Shown piece by piece: positions 12,967 to 19,793 of a stretch of DNA of 32,215 nt. The DNA lies in assembly GCA_025062235.1 (NCBI GenBank), contig JANXAE010000024.1, forward strand, positions 1-32,215, given 5' to 3'. Below the pieces are notes generated by a model that was not told the DNA's origin, searched no databases, and was given only the letters and a program-made list of their open reading frames with translations. The first letter of the stretch is position 1. Every line of letters begins with the position of its first letter. A program made the position numbers and the translations under genes. Source of the stretch: Bryobacteraceae bacterium (GTDB lineage Bacteria > Acidobacteriota > Terriglobia > Bryobacterales > Bryobacteraceae).

Positions 12967-14880
12967 ATGACGCCGACGGCATCCGCGCCGCCAGGAGCCA
13001 GCTCACCCGGATGGTATAGTGAACACTTGACTGGGGCCTGCCGGAGAAGACTCGTCGCAGCCGCGTACTGGCTCAGCCCGCCAGCGGCTTGCGTGGCGCT
13101 TTACTGGCTGGGGCTGAAGTGCTGGTTCTGGCAGGACGATTTCGCCTGGCTGCACTTGAAGCTCGAGATCCACGACTGGCGCGACTTGCTGCGCCTGTTG
13201 TTCGAGCCGCGCGCCCAGGGCACGATCCGCCCGCTCAGCGAACGGTTGTTTTTCATCGTGTTTCACGCGCTGTTCGGGTTGGATCCGTTGCCCTTCCGCA
13301 TCTGGGTCTTTCTGACGCAATTCGCCAACTTGACTCTGCTTTCGGCGCTGGCCCGGCGGCTGAGCGGCTCGCGCCTTGCCGGCTGGGCCTCGGCGATGCT
13401 CTGGCTGGCGGGCAGCGGTCTGGCGAGGGTGATGACGTGGACTTCGGCCTACAATCAGGCCTTGTGCGCTTTCTTCCTGCTGGCCGCCTTCTACGCTCTG
13501 GTCCGGCATGGGGAAACGGGCGAGCGAGGCTGGTGGCGGTGGCAATGGGCAGCCTATCTGGCTGGCTTCGGAGCGCTCGAGTGGATGGTGGTTTACCCCC
13601 CGCTGGCTACGGCGTACGCGCTGCTGTGCCGTCCCGGGCTGCGGTGGCGCGTGGCGTGGCTGTGGCCGCCGGCCGTGGTTTTCGTGGCAGTCCACCAGTG
13701 GGCGACCCCGGGTGCTCCACAGGGTCTTTATGGCCTATATTTCGATGTGCATTTGCCGCTCAGTCTGCTGACGTACTGGGCTTGGGCGCTCAGTCACGCG
13801 TACGCCCGGGGTACGGCCCTGCTGGTAGCGATCGTGCTCTCGGCGGCAGTTTTGGGGTTTGCCGTGGAGCGGTGGCGGCGCCGCGACCGGCTGCCCGCGT
13901 TCCTGGCCGGGTGGTTCGTCCTGGTCATCGCGCCGGTCTTGCCGCTGCGATACCACCAAATGGATTACTACCTCACCATGCCCACGCTCGGTACGGCGAT
14001 GTTAGGCGGGTACGCGCTGAGCAGGGCGTTGCAGGCGGGTTGGGCGTGGAAGGCGCTGTCGCTTGTGCTGGCTGGTGCTTACCTTGGCACCGCGCTGCCG
14101 GCCACCCGGGAGGCCACGGAGTGGAATTACTACCGCAGTCGCGCGGTCGGCGGCATGGTTCGGGGCGTCGCGCGCGCCAACCAGCTCCATCCAGGAAAGA
14201 CCATCCTCCTGGTCGGGGTGGACAGCGGCCTGTTCTGGACCGGAGTTTTCGATCAGCCGTTTCGGCTGGTGGGCAGGAATTCCGTCTTTCTGGCGCCCGG
14301 TTCCGAAAAGCAGATCGAGCGACATCCCGAGTTCGGTGACATCGAACGCTTCATTCTGCCTCCTGGGCCGGCACTGCGGGCGCTGGAGGAGGGGCGCTTG
14401 GTCGTTTATGCGGTGGAGCAGGACAGGCTGCGCAACATCACGAAGGTGTACGAGCCTTTGGCCCGGTCGCGGTGGCGGGCCGATGAGCCGCGTTACGTAG
14501 ATGTGGCCGAGCTCATATTTGCACCACAACTGGGGACAGGCTGGTACGAGATCCAAGGCTCGCACCGCTGGATGGGCAGGAGAGCAAGCCTGTGGCTGGG
14601 AGGGCCGGCAGCGGCGGGCCAGAGGCTCCACCTCGAAGGTTTCTGTCCTGCCCAGAGGCTGTCCGACGGGCCCATTCGCCTGAGCCTGAAAGCCGCCGGG
14701 ATCCCGGTGGGGACCGTGGTCCTGGACAAACCGGGATTGTTCCGGCGCGAGCTGGAGTTGCCTGCGCAGCTGGTGGGCCGGCCGCGAATCGAGATCGTCC
14801 TGGAAGTGGACAGGACCCTCAGAGTCGAGGGGGATTCCCGCGAGCTGGGCCTGGTCTTCGGGCGTTTCGCGATTCGCTGA
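12967..14880 (+). CDS. Polytopic membrane protein, GT-C glycosyltransferase-like
   Basis: This 637-residue protein has about 10 membrane helices in residues 30-390, then a soluble C-terminal region of about 240 residues. After the first helix a WFWQDDFAWL loop holds the acidic pair D57-D58, placed like the catalytic Asp of GT-C enzymes. MTWTSAYNQALCAFFLLAAFY and LRYHQMDYYLTMPTLG are further periplasmic-loop candidates. The C-terminal part (RMEIQ-free, beta-rich, with LHLEGFCPAQRLSDGPIRLSLKAAG) resembles a carbohydrate-binding sandwich. I chose ATG 12967 over GTG 12934 because the latter lies nearly at the divergent gene's start. A third option is TTG 13027, which lies 6 nt after a TATAGT (13015-13020). 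The acceptor and sugar are unknown. Confidence 0.65.
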   Translation: MTPTASAPPGASSPGWYSEHLTGACRRRLVAAAYWLSPPAACVALYWLGLKCWFWQDDFAWLHLKLEIHDWRDLLRLLFEPRAQGTIRPLSERLFFIVFHALFGLDPLPFRIWVFLTQFANLTLLSALARRLSGSRLAGWASAMLWLAGSGLARVMTWTSAYNQALCAFFLLAAFYALVRHGETGERGWWRWQWAAYLAGFGALEWMVVYPPLATAYALLCRPGLRWRVAWLWPPAVVFVAVHQWATPGAPQGLYGLYFDVHLPLSLLTYWAWALSHAYARGTALLVAIVLSAAVLGFAVERWRRRDRLPAFLAGWFVLVIAPVLPLRYHQMDYYLTMPTLGTAMLGGYALSRALQAGWAWKALSLVLAGAYLGTALPATREATEWNYYRSRAVGGMVRGVARANQLHPGKTILLVGVDSGLFWTGVFDQPFRLVGRNSVFLAPGSEKQIERHPEFGDIERFILPPGPALRALEEGRLVVYAVEQDRLRNITKVYEPLARSRWRADEPRYVDVAELIFAPQLGTGWYEIQGSHRWMGRRASLWLGGPAAAGQRLHLEGFCPAQRLSDGPIRLSLKAAGIPVGTVVLDKPGLFRRELELPAQLVGRPRIEIVLEVDRTLRVEGDSRELGLVFGRFAIR

Positions 14881-14937
14881 CGGGACCTGCCGATTGATGA
14901 AACCCGTTTCGGATTCGTGCATCTAACGCAAAGCGGG

Positions 14938-14957
14938 CACCCACCATGGGGTGGGTG
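14938..14957 (+). terminator. Hairpin after the GT-C-like gene
   Basis: CACCCACC and GGTGGGTG form a perfect 8-bp stem around an ATGG loop, 57 nt after the upstream stop. No T-run follows, so intrinsic termination is uncertain; it could be only a processing or stabilising hairpin. Confidence 0.35.
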
Positions 14958-15063
14958 GCCGGAAAGCAGTGGGTGGCACCCCTGCAGGTGGCCATCCCGA
15001 GCCGGAACTTTCCAGCGCTCCGGACGTCTAATAGGGAGTTGCGCGCGGGATGGCGATTGGGAC

Positions 15064-15092
15064 TTGACAGGAGTCGAAGTTGGAGGGAGAAT
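15064..15092 (+). promoter_or_regulatory. Sigma-70-type promoter of the dksA-like gene
   Basis: A perfect -35 TTGACA (15064-15069), a 17-bp spacer and a -10-like GAGAAT (15087-15092). The spacing is ideal and the -10 matches consensus at four of six positions. Confidence 0.5.
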
Positions 15093-15266
15093 TGCTTGGC
15101 CCGACGGGTACGTAGCTAATGCATGGACCCGGTGGTTGGAGGGCCCAGGGTTTGGCGGATCATTTTGCTAAAGAGAGATGTGGAACGGACCGAAAGAGAT
15201 GAAGGTGAGTAAGAAAGGGTTCATCGGATGCGAGCGTCACTCGGGGGACTGAAGGAGGGGAACACC

Positions 15267-15650
15267 ATGACGAACGGCGATCTGAAGAAGTACCGCGAGA
15301 TTCTCGAGCGGAAGCGGGCCGAACTGGCCGAGACGGTCCGCCGTCGCGACGAGATCGCCATCGAGAAGTCTGCGGACGCCATTGACGAGGTGCAGCGCGC
15401 CGCCGAGCGTGAACTGGCGATCCGCAACTTGGACCGGGAAAGCCAGCTTTTGCGCAACATCCGGGCGGCACTGGCCCGGATGGACGAGGGTACCTACGGC
15501 ATCTGCGTGCGCTGCGAGGAACCGATCAGTCCCAAACGGCTCGCTGCCGTTCCTTGGACCCCCTTCTGTATCTCGTGTCAGGAGGCGGCCGACCGCAACG
15601 AGCAGGAACCGTTGGAGATCCTGAACGAGATCCTCATGAACGCCGCCTGA
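15267..15650 (+). CDS. DksA/TraR-family zinc-finger transcription factor
   Basis: This 127-residue protein starts with an N-terminal coiled coil (LKKYREILERKRAELAETVRRRDEIAIEKSADAIDEVQRA). A C4 zinc finger follows, C80-x2-C83-x17-C101-x2-C104, in the order GTYGICVRCEEPISPKRLAAVPWTPFCISCQ. That is the classic DksA/TraR signature. Family members bind the RNA polymerase secondary channel and modulate rRNA and stress promoters, often with ppGpp. The DxxDxA tip motif of E. coli DksA is present only loosely (KSADAIDEV), so activity may differ. The ATG at 15267 has a strong GGAGGGG 6-12 nt upstream. It is a single-gene unit with its own promoter and terminator. Confidence 0.9.
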   Translation: MTNGDLKKYREILERKRAELAETVRRRDEIAIEKSADAIDEVQRAAERELAIRNLDRESQLLRNIRAALARMDEGTYGICVRCEEPISPKRLAAVPWTPFCISCQEAADRNEQEPLEILNEILMNAA

Positions 15651-15669
15651 GGCAGGTTCGGTATTGGCG

Positions 15670-15705
15670 GGGCGCGGGCTCGATGGCCCGCGCCCTAAGT
15701 GTTTT
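15670..15705 (+). terminator. Rho-independent-type terminator of the dksA-like gene
   Basis: A perfect 10-bp GC stem (15670-15679 with 15686-15695, loop TCGATG) is followed by TAAGTGTTTT. It lies 19 nt after the stop codon. The short T-rich tail makes it a good intrinsic terminator candidate. Confidence 0.65.
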
Positions 15706-15735
15706 CAGGCTCTTCTCCTTTTCAGGCTCTTCTCC
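15702..15735. repeat. 17-bp tandem duplication at the pgeF 3' end
   Basis: TTTTCAGGCTCTTCTCC occurs twice head-to-tail, at 15702-15718 and 15719-15735. The second copy carries the pgeF stop codon and its last codons. Confidence 0.9.
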
Positions 15736-16378
15736 CGATGGCATTGAGCATCCGCCCATGGCGTTCTCCGCCGCGGTAGGAGAAAAACTCCTGCGGGCGG
15801 CAGCGGGTGCAAAGGCCGCTGAGGGCGATCCGTTCCTCAGCCAGTCCCGCCGCGAGCAACTGACGGCGGCACATCTCAGCGAGGTCCAGATGGACGGGGC
15901 AGCAACGGGTGATTGCCGGGTCCCACTGGGTGAACAGAGCTGCCACCTCCACTCCCACCTCGTAGCAGGCGGGGCAAATGGCCGGACCCAGAGCGGCGAT
16001 CAGATGGCGGGGCTGCGAGTCGAAACGTTGCTGGAGCGCCCGCACGACCTTGGCGGCGATCGCGCGGGCCGCGCCGCGCCAGCCGGCGTGGACCGCCGCC
16101 ACGGCTCTGCGTTCGGGATCCGCGATCAGGATGGGGACGCAGTCGGCCGTGCGCACGCCGAGCCAGAGCCCCGGGCGGTCGGTGAAGAGCGCGTCGCCTT
16201 CCCCCAGGCGGCCGGGCTGCCCGTCGGCGTAGACGCAGCGGTCGGAATGGACTTGCCGCAGGGTGGCCAAAGGTTCGGGGCGCCAGGCGGCGTGGCGGGT
16301 TCCGAAGCCGTGCTCCAGCCAGTCCAACTCGTCGAGCAGGTGGCAGCGGTAGAGGCCGGAGGGGGCCAAGTAAAACAT
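15722..16378 (-). CDS. pgeF: Purine nucleoside phosphorylase-type multicopper/laccase-domain protein (YfiH/PgeF family)
   Basis: This 218-residue protein carries the family motifs in order: a Gly-Phe-Gly-Thr-Arg start (HGFGTRH), LRQVHSDRC, VRTADCVPILIAD, VHAGWRGAARAIAAKVV, and ALGPAICPACYEVG. The His and Cys residues in QVHSD, TADC and HAGW bind zinc or copper. E. coli YfiH was described as a peptidoglycan-editing factor, and homologues act on adenosine, inosine and methylthioadenosine in purine salvage. The gene lies 17 nt downstream of nuoB on the same strand, so the two are likely one transcript. The last codons and stop come from a 17-bp tandem duplication, so the C-terminal tail (IGRRA) may be recent. 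Confidence 0.9.
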   Translation of the reverse strand: MFYLAPSGLYRCHLLDELDWLEHGFGTRHAAWRPEPLATLRQVHSDRCVYADGQPGRLGEGDALFTDRPGLWLGVRTADCVPILIADPERRAVAAVHAGWRGAARAIAAKVVRALQQRFDSQPRHLIAALGPAICPACYEVGVEVAALFTQWDPAITRCCPVHLDLAEMCRRQLLAAGLAEERIALSGLCTRCRPQEFFSYRGGERHGRMLNAIGRRA

Positions 16379-16395
16379 CTCGTGATCGAAACGTT

Positions 16396-16956
16396 TCAGT
16401 AGCCCTGGGTCTGCGCGATGCGGATGTTGCGCCGGAAATTCTCGAGCATGGATTCGTCCAGGCGCACCTGGGTGGGCCGGCGGGACAGCGTCGTCATGCG
16501 GTCAATCTTTTCCTGGAGTTTCAGCAGCCCGTAGAAGAGGTTCTCTGGGCGGGGCGGGCAGCCCCCGACGTAGACGTCCACGGGCACGATCTTGTCCACG
16601 CCCTGCAAGACGGCGTACGTGTTGAACGGACCGCCCACGCTGGCGCAGGAGCCCATGGCGATGACCCACTTGGGCTCAGGCATCTGGTCGTAGAGCCGCT
16701 TGAGCACTGGCGCCATCTTGAGCGTGACGGTACCTGCCACGATCATCAGGTCCGATTGCCTGGGACTCGGGCGGAAGACCTCGGCGCCGAAGCGCGCGAT
16801 GTCGAAACGCGAGGCGCTGGCCGCGATCATCTCGATGGCGCAGCAGGCCAAGCCGAAAGTCAAGGGCCACAGGGACGATTCGCGCGCCCAGTTGAACACG
16901 TAGTCCACCGTGGTCACCAGGACATTGCGTTCGAACCGGTTTTCGAGGAAGGGCAT
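16396..16956 (-). CDS. nuoB: NADH-quinone oxidoreductase subunit B (NuoB)
   Basis: This 186-residue subunit carries the N2 cluster ligands of complex I: C38-C39 ([10 protein letters not shown]), C104 ([10 protein letters not shown]) and C133 (VGGCPPRPE). [36 protein letters not shown] and [12 protein letters not shown] are standard NuoB motifs. I chose ATG 16956 over the first in-frame start at 16980 because MPFLEN begins the conserved part and a -10 box occupies the longer alternative. N2 passes electrons to quinone at the junction of the hydrophilic arm and the membrane. The other nuo subunits are not in this window. It is followed by pgeF on the same strand and divergent from the lyase operon. 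Confidence 0.93.
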   Translation of the reverse strand: MPFLENRFERNVLVTTVDYVFNWARESSLWPLTFGLACCAIEMIAASASRFDIARFGAEVFRPSPRQSDLMIVAGTVTLKMAPVLKRLYDQMPEPKWVIAMGSCASVGGPFNTYAVLQGVDKIVPVDVYVGGCPPRPENLFYGLLKLQEKIDRMTTLSRRPTQVRLDESMLENFRRNIRIAQTQGY

Positions 16957-16969
16957 GCCTGTCAACCAG

Positions 16970-17024
16970 CATTCTAGCATCCCCGCCGGCAGCGGTTGAC
17001 TTCCGGGTCGGCTCGACTAGAATG
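16970..17024. promoter_or_regulatory. Divergent promoter region with mirrored -10 boxes
   Basis: Plus strand: -35 TTGACT (16996-17001), 16-bp spacer, -10 TAGAAT (17018-17023), 15 nt before the ATG at 17039. Minus strand: -10 TAGAAT (16976-16971), 14 nt before the nuoB ATG; no good -35 is seen. The two -10 boxes sit in an 8-bp inverted repeat (CATTCTAG 16970-16977 and CTAGAATG 17017-17024). Confidence 0.55.
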
Positions 17025-17038
17025 GTGCGGGGGTGATC

Positions 17039-17962
17039 ATGACGCGTGCAGGCATCCTACGCCAGAAGCTCGAGCGGCGGCAGGCACTGGTCGTGCCTGG
17101 CTGCCACGACGCGCTGAGCGCCCGATTGGTCGAGGATGCGGGCTTCGAGGCGGTGCAGGTCAGCGGTTTCGGTCTCGCCGGGAGCCTGCTGGGCAAGCCC
17201 GATGTGGGTCTGGTGGAGATGAAAGACATTCTGGATCAGACCTGGCGCATCGTGCGGGCGGTGAACATTCCGGTGATGGCCGATATCGACACCGGCGGCG
17301 GCAACGCCATCAACGCCGCCGACATCACCGAGCGCCTGATCGCAATGGGCGTAGCCGGAGTCAACATCGAGGATCAGGTTTTCCCCAAGCGCTGCGGGCA
17401 CCTTGCGGGCAAGCAGGTCATCGGCGCCGAGGAGATGGCGGGCAAAGTGCGGGCCATGGCGGACGTGCGACGGCGGCTGGGGGTGGACTTGGTGATCAAT
17501 GCCCGCACCGACGCTTTTGCCGTCCACGGCCTGGACGAGGCCATCCGCCGCGGCAACCTGTACCTGGAAGCCGGCGCTGACATGATCTTCATTGACGGCA
17601 TCGCCCGCCGGGCAGACATCGAGCGCGCCGTACGCGAGGTTCGCGGCCTGCTCTCGGTGAATCTGATGGACGGCGTGACTGGGGTCAAGACCGAGCTCGT
17701 CCCCATTCCCGAGCTGGCCCGCATGGGCGTGGCGCGAGTGAGCATCCCGGTGGCCTCGATCCTGGTGATGCACCGGGCCTTGAAGGAGTTCTTCCATGCC
17801 CTGCGCGCCTCGCCTACGGGCCTGCTCGAGGGACAGACGCACTGGCTCACCAGCTTCGCCGAGTACACGGATTTTGTGGGCTTGAAGGAGTATCGCAGGC
17901 TCGAAGATGAGTACTTGCCACGCGCCGTGATCGAGGAGAAATACGGTCGCAGCGGTGCGTGA
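17039..17962 (+). CDS. Isocitrate lyase/PEP mutase superfamily lyase (methylisocitrate or dimethylmalate lyase-like)
   Basis: This 307-residue protein is of the size of PrpB, oxaloacetate decarboxylase and 2,3-dimethylmalate lyase. The order is GCHDALSARLVEDAGFEAVQVSGFG, then MADIDTGGGNA (metal-binding Asp), GVNIEDQVFPKRCGHLAGK, VINARTDAF, and SVNLMDGVTGVKTELVPIPELARMGVARVSIP. The K117-R118-C119-G120-H121 motif contains the catalytic cysteine of true C-C lyases; PEP mutases and phosphonopyruvate hydrolases lack this Cys. So the enzyme very likely cleaves a 2-methylisocitrate- or dimethylmalate-like hydroxyacid. The start could be GTG 17033 (two codons earlier). It is the first gene of an operon with LeuC/LeuD-type and dehydrogenase genes, 20 nt upstream of the next one. 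Confidence 0.88.
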   Translation: MTRAGILRQKLERRQALVVPGCHDALSARLVEDAGFEAVQVSGFGLAGSLLGKPDVGLVEMKDILDQTWRIVRAVNIPVMADIDTGGGNAINAADITERLIAMGVAGVNIEDQVFPKRCGHLAGKQVIGAEEMAGKVRAMADVRRRLGVDLVINARTDAFAVHGLDEAIRRGNLYLEAGADMIFIDGIARRADIERAVREVRGLLSVNLMDGVTGVKTELVPIPELARMGVARVSIPVASILVMHRALKEFFHALRASPTGLLEGQTHWLTSFAEYTDFVGLKEYRRLEDEYLPRAVIEEKYGRSGA

Positions 17963-17982
17963 GGACCGAAGAGGAGACGGCG

Positions 17983-19272
17983 ATGGGCATGACGCTGGCT
18001 GAGAAGATCCTGGCGCGGGCCTCGGGACGGGAGCGCGTGGCGCCGGACGAGATCGTGGTGGCCTCGATTGACCTGGCGATGTCGCACGAGAACGCCGACC
18101 TGGTGCGCAAGAGTTTCCTCGAGATCGGCGCGCCGCGGGTGTGGGACCCGGAGCGGATCGTCATCATCCTGGACCATCGCGTACCGGCGGAATCCGAACG
18201 GACGGCCGCCACGCACAAGGCCATCCGCGAGTTCGTCCACGCCCAGGGCATCCGGCACTTCTACGACGTCGGTCGCGGGGGCATTTGCCACCAAGTGCTG
18301 GCGGAGAACGGACACGTGCTGCCCGGCATGGTGGTCGTAGGCACAGACTCGCACACGACGACGCACGGGGCCTTTGGCGCCTTCGCGACGGGCATCGGGG
18401 CGACGGAAATGGCGGGCGTGTGGGCCGAAGGACGGTTGTGGTTCAAGGTCCCCGCCACGCTCCGCATCCTGGTGGGGGGCGAGTTCGCTCCGTGGGTGTC
18501 GGCAAAGGACCTGATCCTGCACGTCATCGGCCGTCTGGGCGCAGACGGGGCCGACTACCGCGCGGTGGAGTTCGATGGCCCGGCCGTCCGGGGCATGACC
18601 GTGGCGTCGCGGATGGTGCTGGCGAATCTTTCGATGGAGATGGGAGCCAAAGTCGCCTTCACGCCGGTGGACGACACGCTGCTCGAGTACCTCGAGGCGC
18701 GCACTGGCCGCACCATCCCCGACAGTCCGGATTTCGCGCCCGATCCGGACGCGGCGTACGAACGCGTGATCGAGATTGACGTTGGGCGAGAGATTCCCGA
18801 GCCGCAGGTAGCCTGCCCACACGCAGTGGACAACGTGAAGCCGCTGTCGGAGGTGCGCGGCCGGCCGGTGCACCAGGCGGTGGTGGGCAGTTGCACGAAC
18901 GGGCGGTTGGAGGATCTGGAAGTCGCGGCGGCGATCGTGCGCGGCCGGCGGGTGCACCCGCGCACGCGGCTGCTGGTGATTCCGGCCTCGCAGCAGATCC
19001 TGCTCGAGGCGATTCGGCTGGGATACATCCAGGCGCTGATCGAGGCCGGCGCCATGATCAACCCTCCAGGCTGCGGCCCGTGCGTGGGCGTCCACCAGGG
19101 GATTCTCGCCGCGGGCGAGAGCTGCATCTCGAGCACGAACCGCAACTTCATCGGACGGATGGGAAGCAAGGACTCCCTGGTGTATCTGGCCTCCCCCGCA
19201 GTGGTGGCGGCTTCGGCGATCGCGGGGGAGATCGCCCATCCGGAGGACATCGTGGGCAAGGAGGTAGCCTGA
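17983..19272 (+). CDS. LeuC-type hydro-lyase large subunit (isopropylmalate/homoaconitate/dimethylmalate dehydratase family)
   Basis: This 429-residue protein has the iron-sulfur ligands of the aconitase superfamily: C304 (GSCTNGR) and C364-x2-C367 (NPPGCGPCVG). MGMTLAEKILARASG, GRGGICHQVLAENGHVLPGMVVVGTDSHTTTHGAFGAFATGIGATEMA and SSTNRNFIGRMGS are typical of the split archaeal-type LeuC/HacA/DmdA group. It holds the [4Fe-4S] cluster and works with the small subunit encoded next, overlapping by ATGA. The start at 17983 has GAGGAG 7 nt upstream. Possible substrates include isopropylmalate, homocitrate, citraconate/citramalate and 2,3-dimethylmalate. Because its neighbours are a C-C lyase and an isocitrate-type dehydrogenase rather than leuA/leuB, I do not assign leuC. 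Confidence 0.9.
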   Translation: MGMTLAEKILARASGRERVAPDEIVVASIDLAMSHENADLVRKSFLEIGAPRVWDPERIVIILDHRVPAESERTAATHKAIREFVHAQGIRHFYDVGRGGICHQVLAENGHVLPGMVVVGTDSHTTTHGAFGAFATGIGATEMAGVWAEGRLWFKVPATLRILVGGEFAPWVSAKDLILHVIGRLGADGADYRAVEFDGPAVRGMTVASRMVLANLSMEMGAKVAFTPVDDTLLEYLEARTGRTIPDSPDFAPDPDAAYERVIEIDVGREIPEPQVACPHAVDNVKPLSEVRGRPVHQAVVGSCTNGRLEDLEVAAAIVRGRRVHPRTRLLVIPASQQILLEAIRLGYIQALIEAGAMINPPGCGPCVGVHQGILAAGESCISSTNRNFIGRMGSKDSLVYLASPAVVAASAIAGEIAHPEDIVGKEVA

Positions 19273-19793
19273 TGAGCGAGTTCAAGCTACGCGGGCGGGT
19301 GGCCGCCTGCCTGGGCGACAACATTGACACGGACGTGATCTACCCGGGCCGCTTCCTGAACATCACCGACCGCGAGAAGACCGCGGAGCACCTGTTCGAG
19401 CTGGCCTATCCGGAGATCCGCTCGCGCATCCGTCCGGGCGATTTCCTGGTGGCGGGCAAGAATTTCGGTTGCGGATCGAGCCGCGAGCAGGCGACGGCGG
19501 CCATCAAGTACGCGGGCGTGGGTGCGGTCATTGCGGCGGGTTTCGCGCGCATCTTCTTCCGCAACTCGATCAATCTGGGCCTCCCCGCCGTGGTCTCGCC
19601 GGAGGCTGCGGCCGCGCTGGTCGAGGGCGACGAAGTGGAGGTGGATCTGATCGGCGGGACGGTGATGCGGCTCAATACGGGCGAGGTGTTCCGCGCGGCG
19701 CCGCTCGATCCGCGCGCCGCCGAGTTGCTGGCCGCCGGCGGCTTGGTGCCGTTCCTGAAGAAAAAATATTCCGGGCAGGGAGGGAGTGCATGA
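19272..19793 (+). CDS. LeuD-type hydro-lyase small subunit (swivelling domain)
   Basis: This 173-residue protein carries the small-subunit signatures [15 protein letters not shown] (residues 15-29) and [14 protein letters not shown], with the active-site serine loop. Between the second Asp of NIDTD and the next helix the loop reads R27-F-L-N-I-T. In characterised archaeal-type enzymes the same loop is YLVY in isopropylmalate isomerase and YLRT in homoaconitase, so FLNI fits neither and points to another substrate. That reading uses established loop rules but is inference here. It starts at an ATG overlapping the large-subunit stop, and its own stop overlaps the dehydrogenase start (ATGA at 19790). 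It pairs with the upstream subunit to make the active heterodimer. Confidence 0.9.
   Translation: MSEFKLRGRVAACLGDNIDTDVIYPGRFLNITDREKTAEHLFELAYPEIRSRIRPGDFLVAGKNFGCGSSREQATAAIKYAGVGAVIAAGFARIFFRNSINLGLPAVVSPEAAAALVEGDEVEVDLIGGTVMRLNTGEVFRAAPLDPRAAELLAAGGLVPFLKKKYSGQGGSA

Larger units (their letters stand above)
14881..15266 (+). other. Intergenic region upstream of the dksA-like gene
   Basis: No convincing coding frame is present. It holds an 8-bp perfect hairpin (14938-14957), a promoter (15064-15092) and a long leader of about 165 nt before the ATG at 15267. The leader is purine-rich near its end and carries a strong Shine-Dalgarno (GGAGGGG). An in-frame ATG at 15228 could add 13 residues but has no ribosome-binding site. 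No known riboswitch is recognised. Confidence 0.6.

Noticed and set aside
14917-15171. 84-codon frame upstream of the dksA-like gene
   Set aside because: It crosses the hairpin and promoter, has no ribosome-binding site, and has odd Trp/Gly-rich composition.
16921-16950. GGTTCGAA-like piece resembling a tRNA T-arm
   Set aside because: It lies inside nuoB, and no acceptor, D-arm or anticodon stem can be built around it.
17374-19239. Minus-strand frame of 621 codons antisense to the lyase and LeuC-type genes
   Set aside because: His/Arg-rich shadow without any domain.
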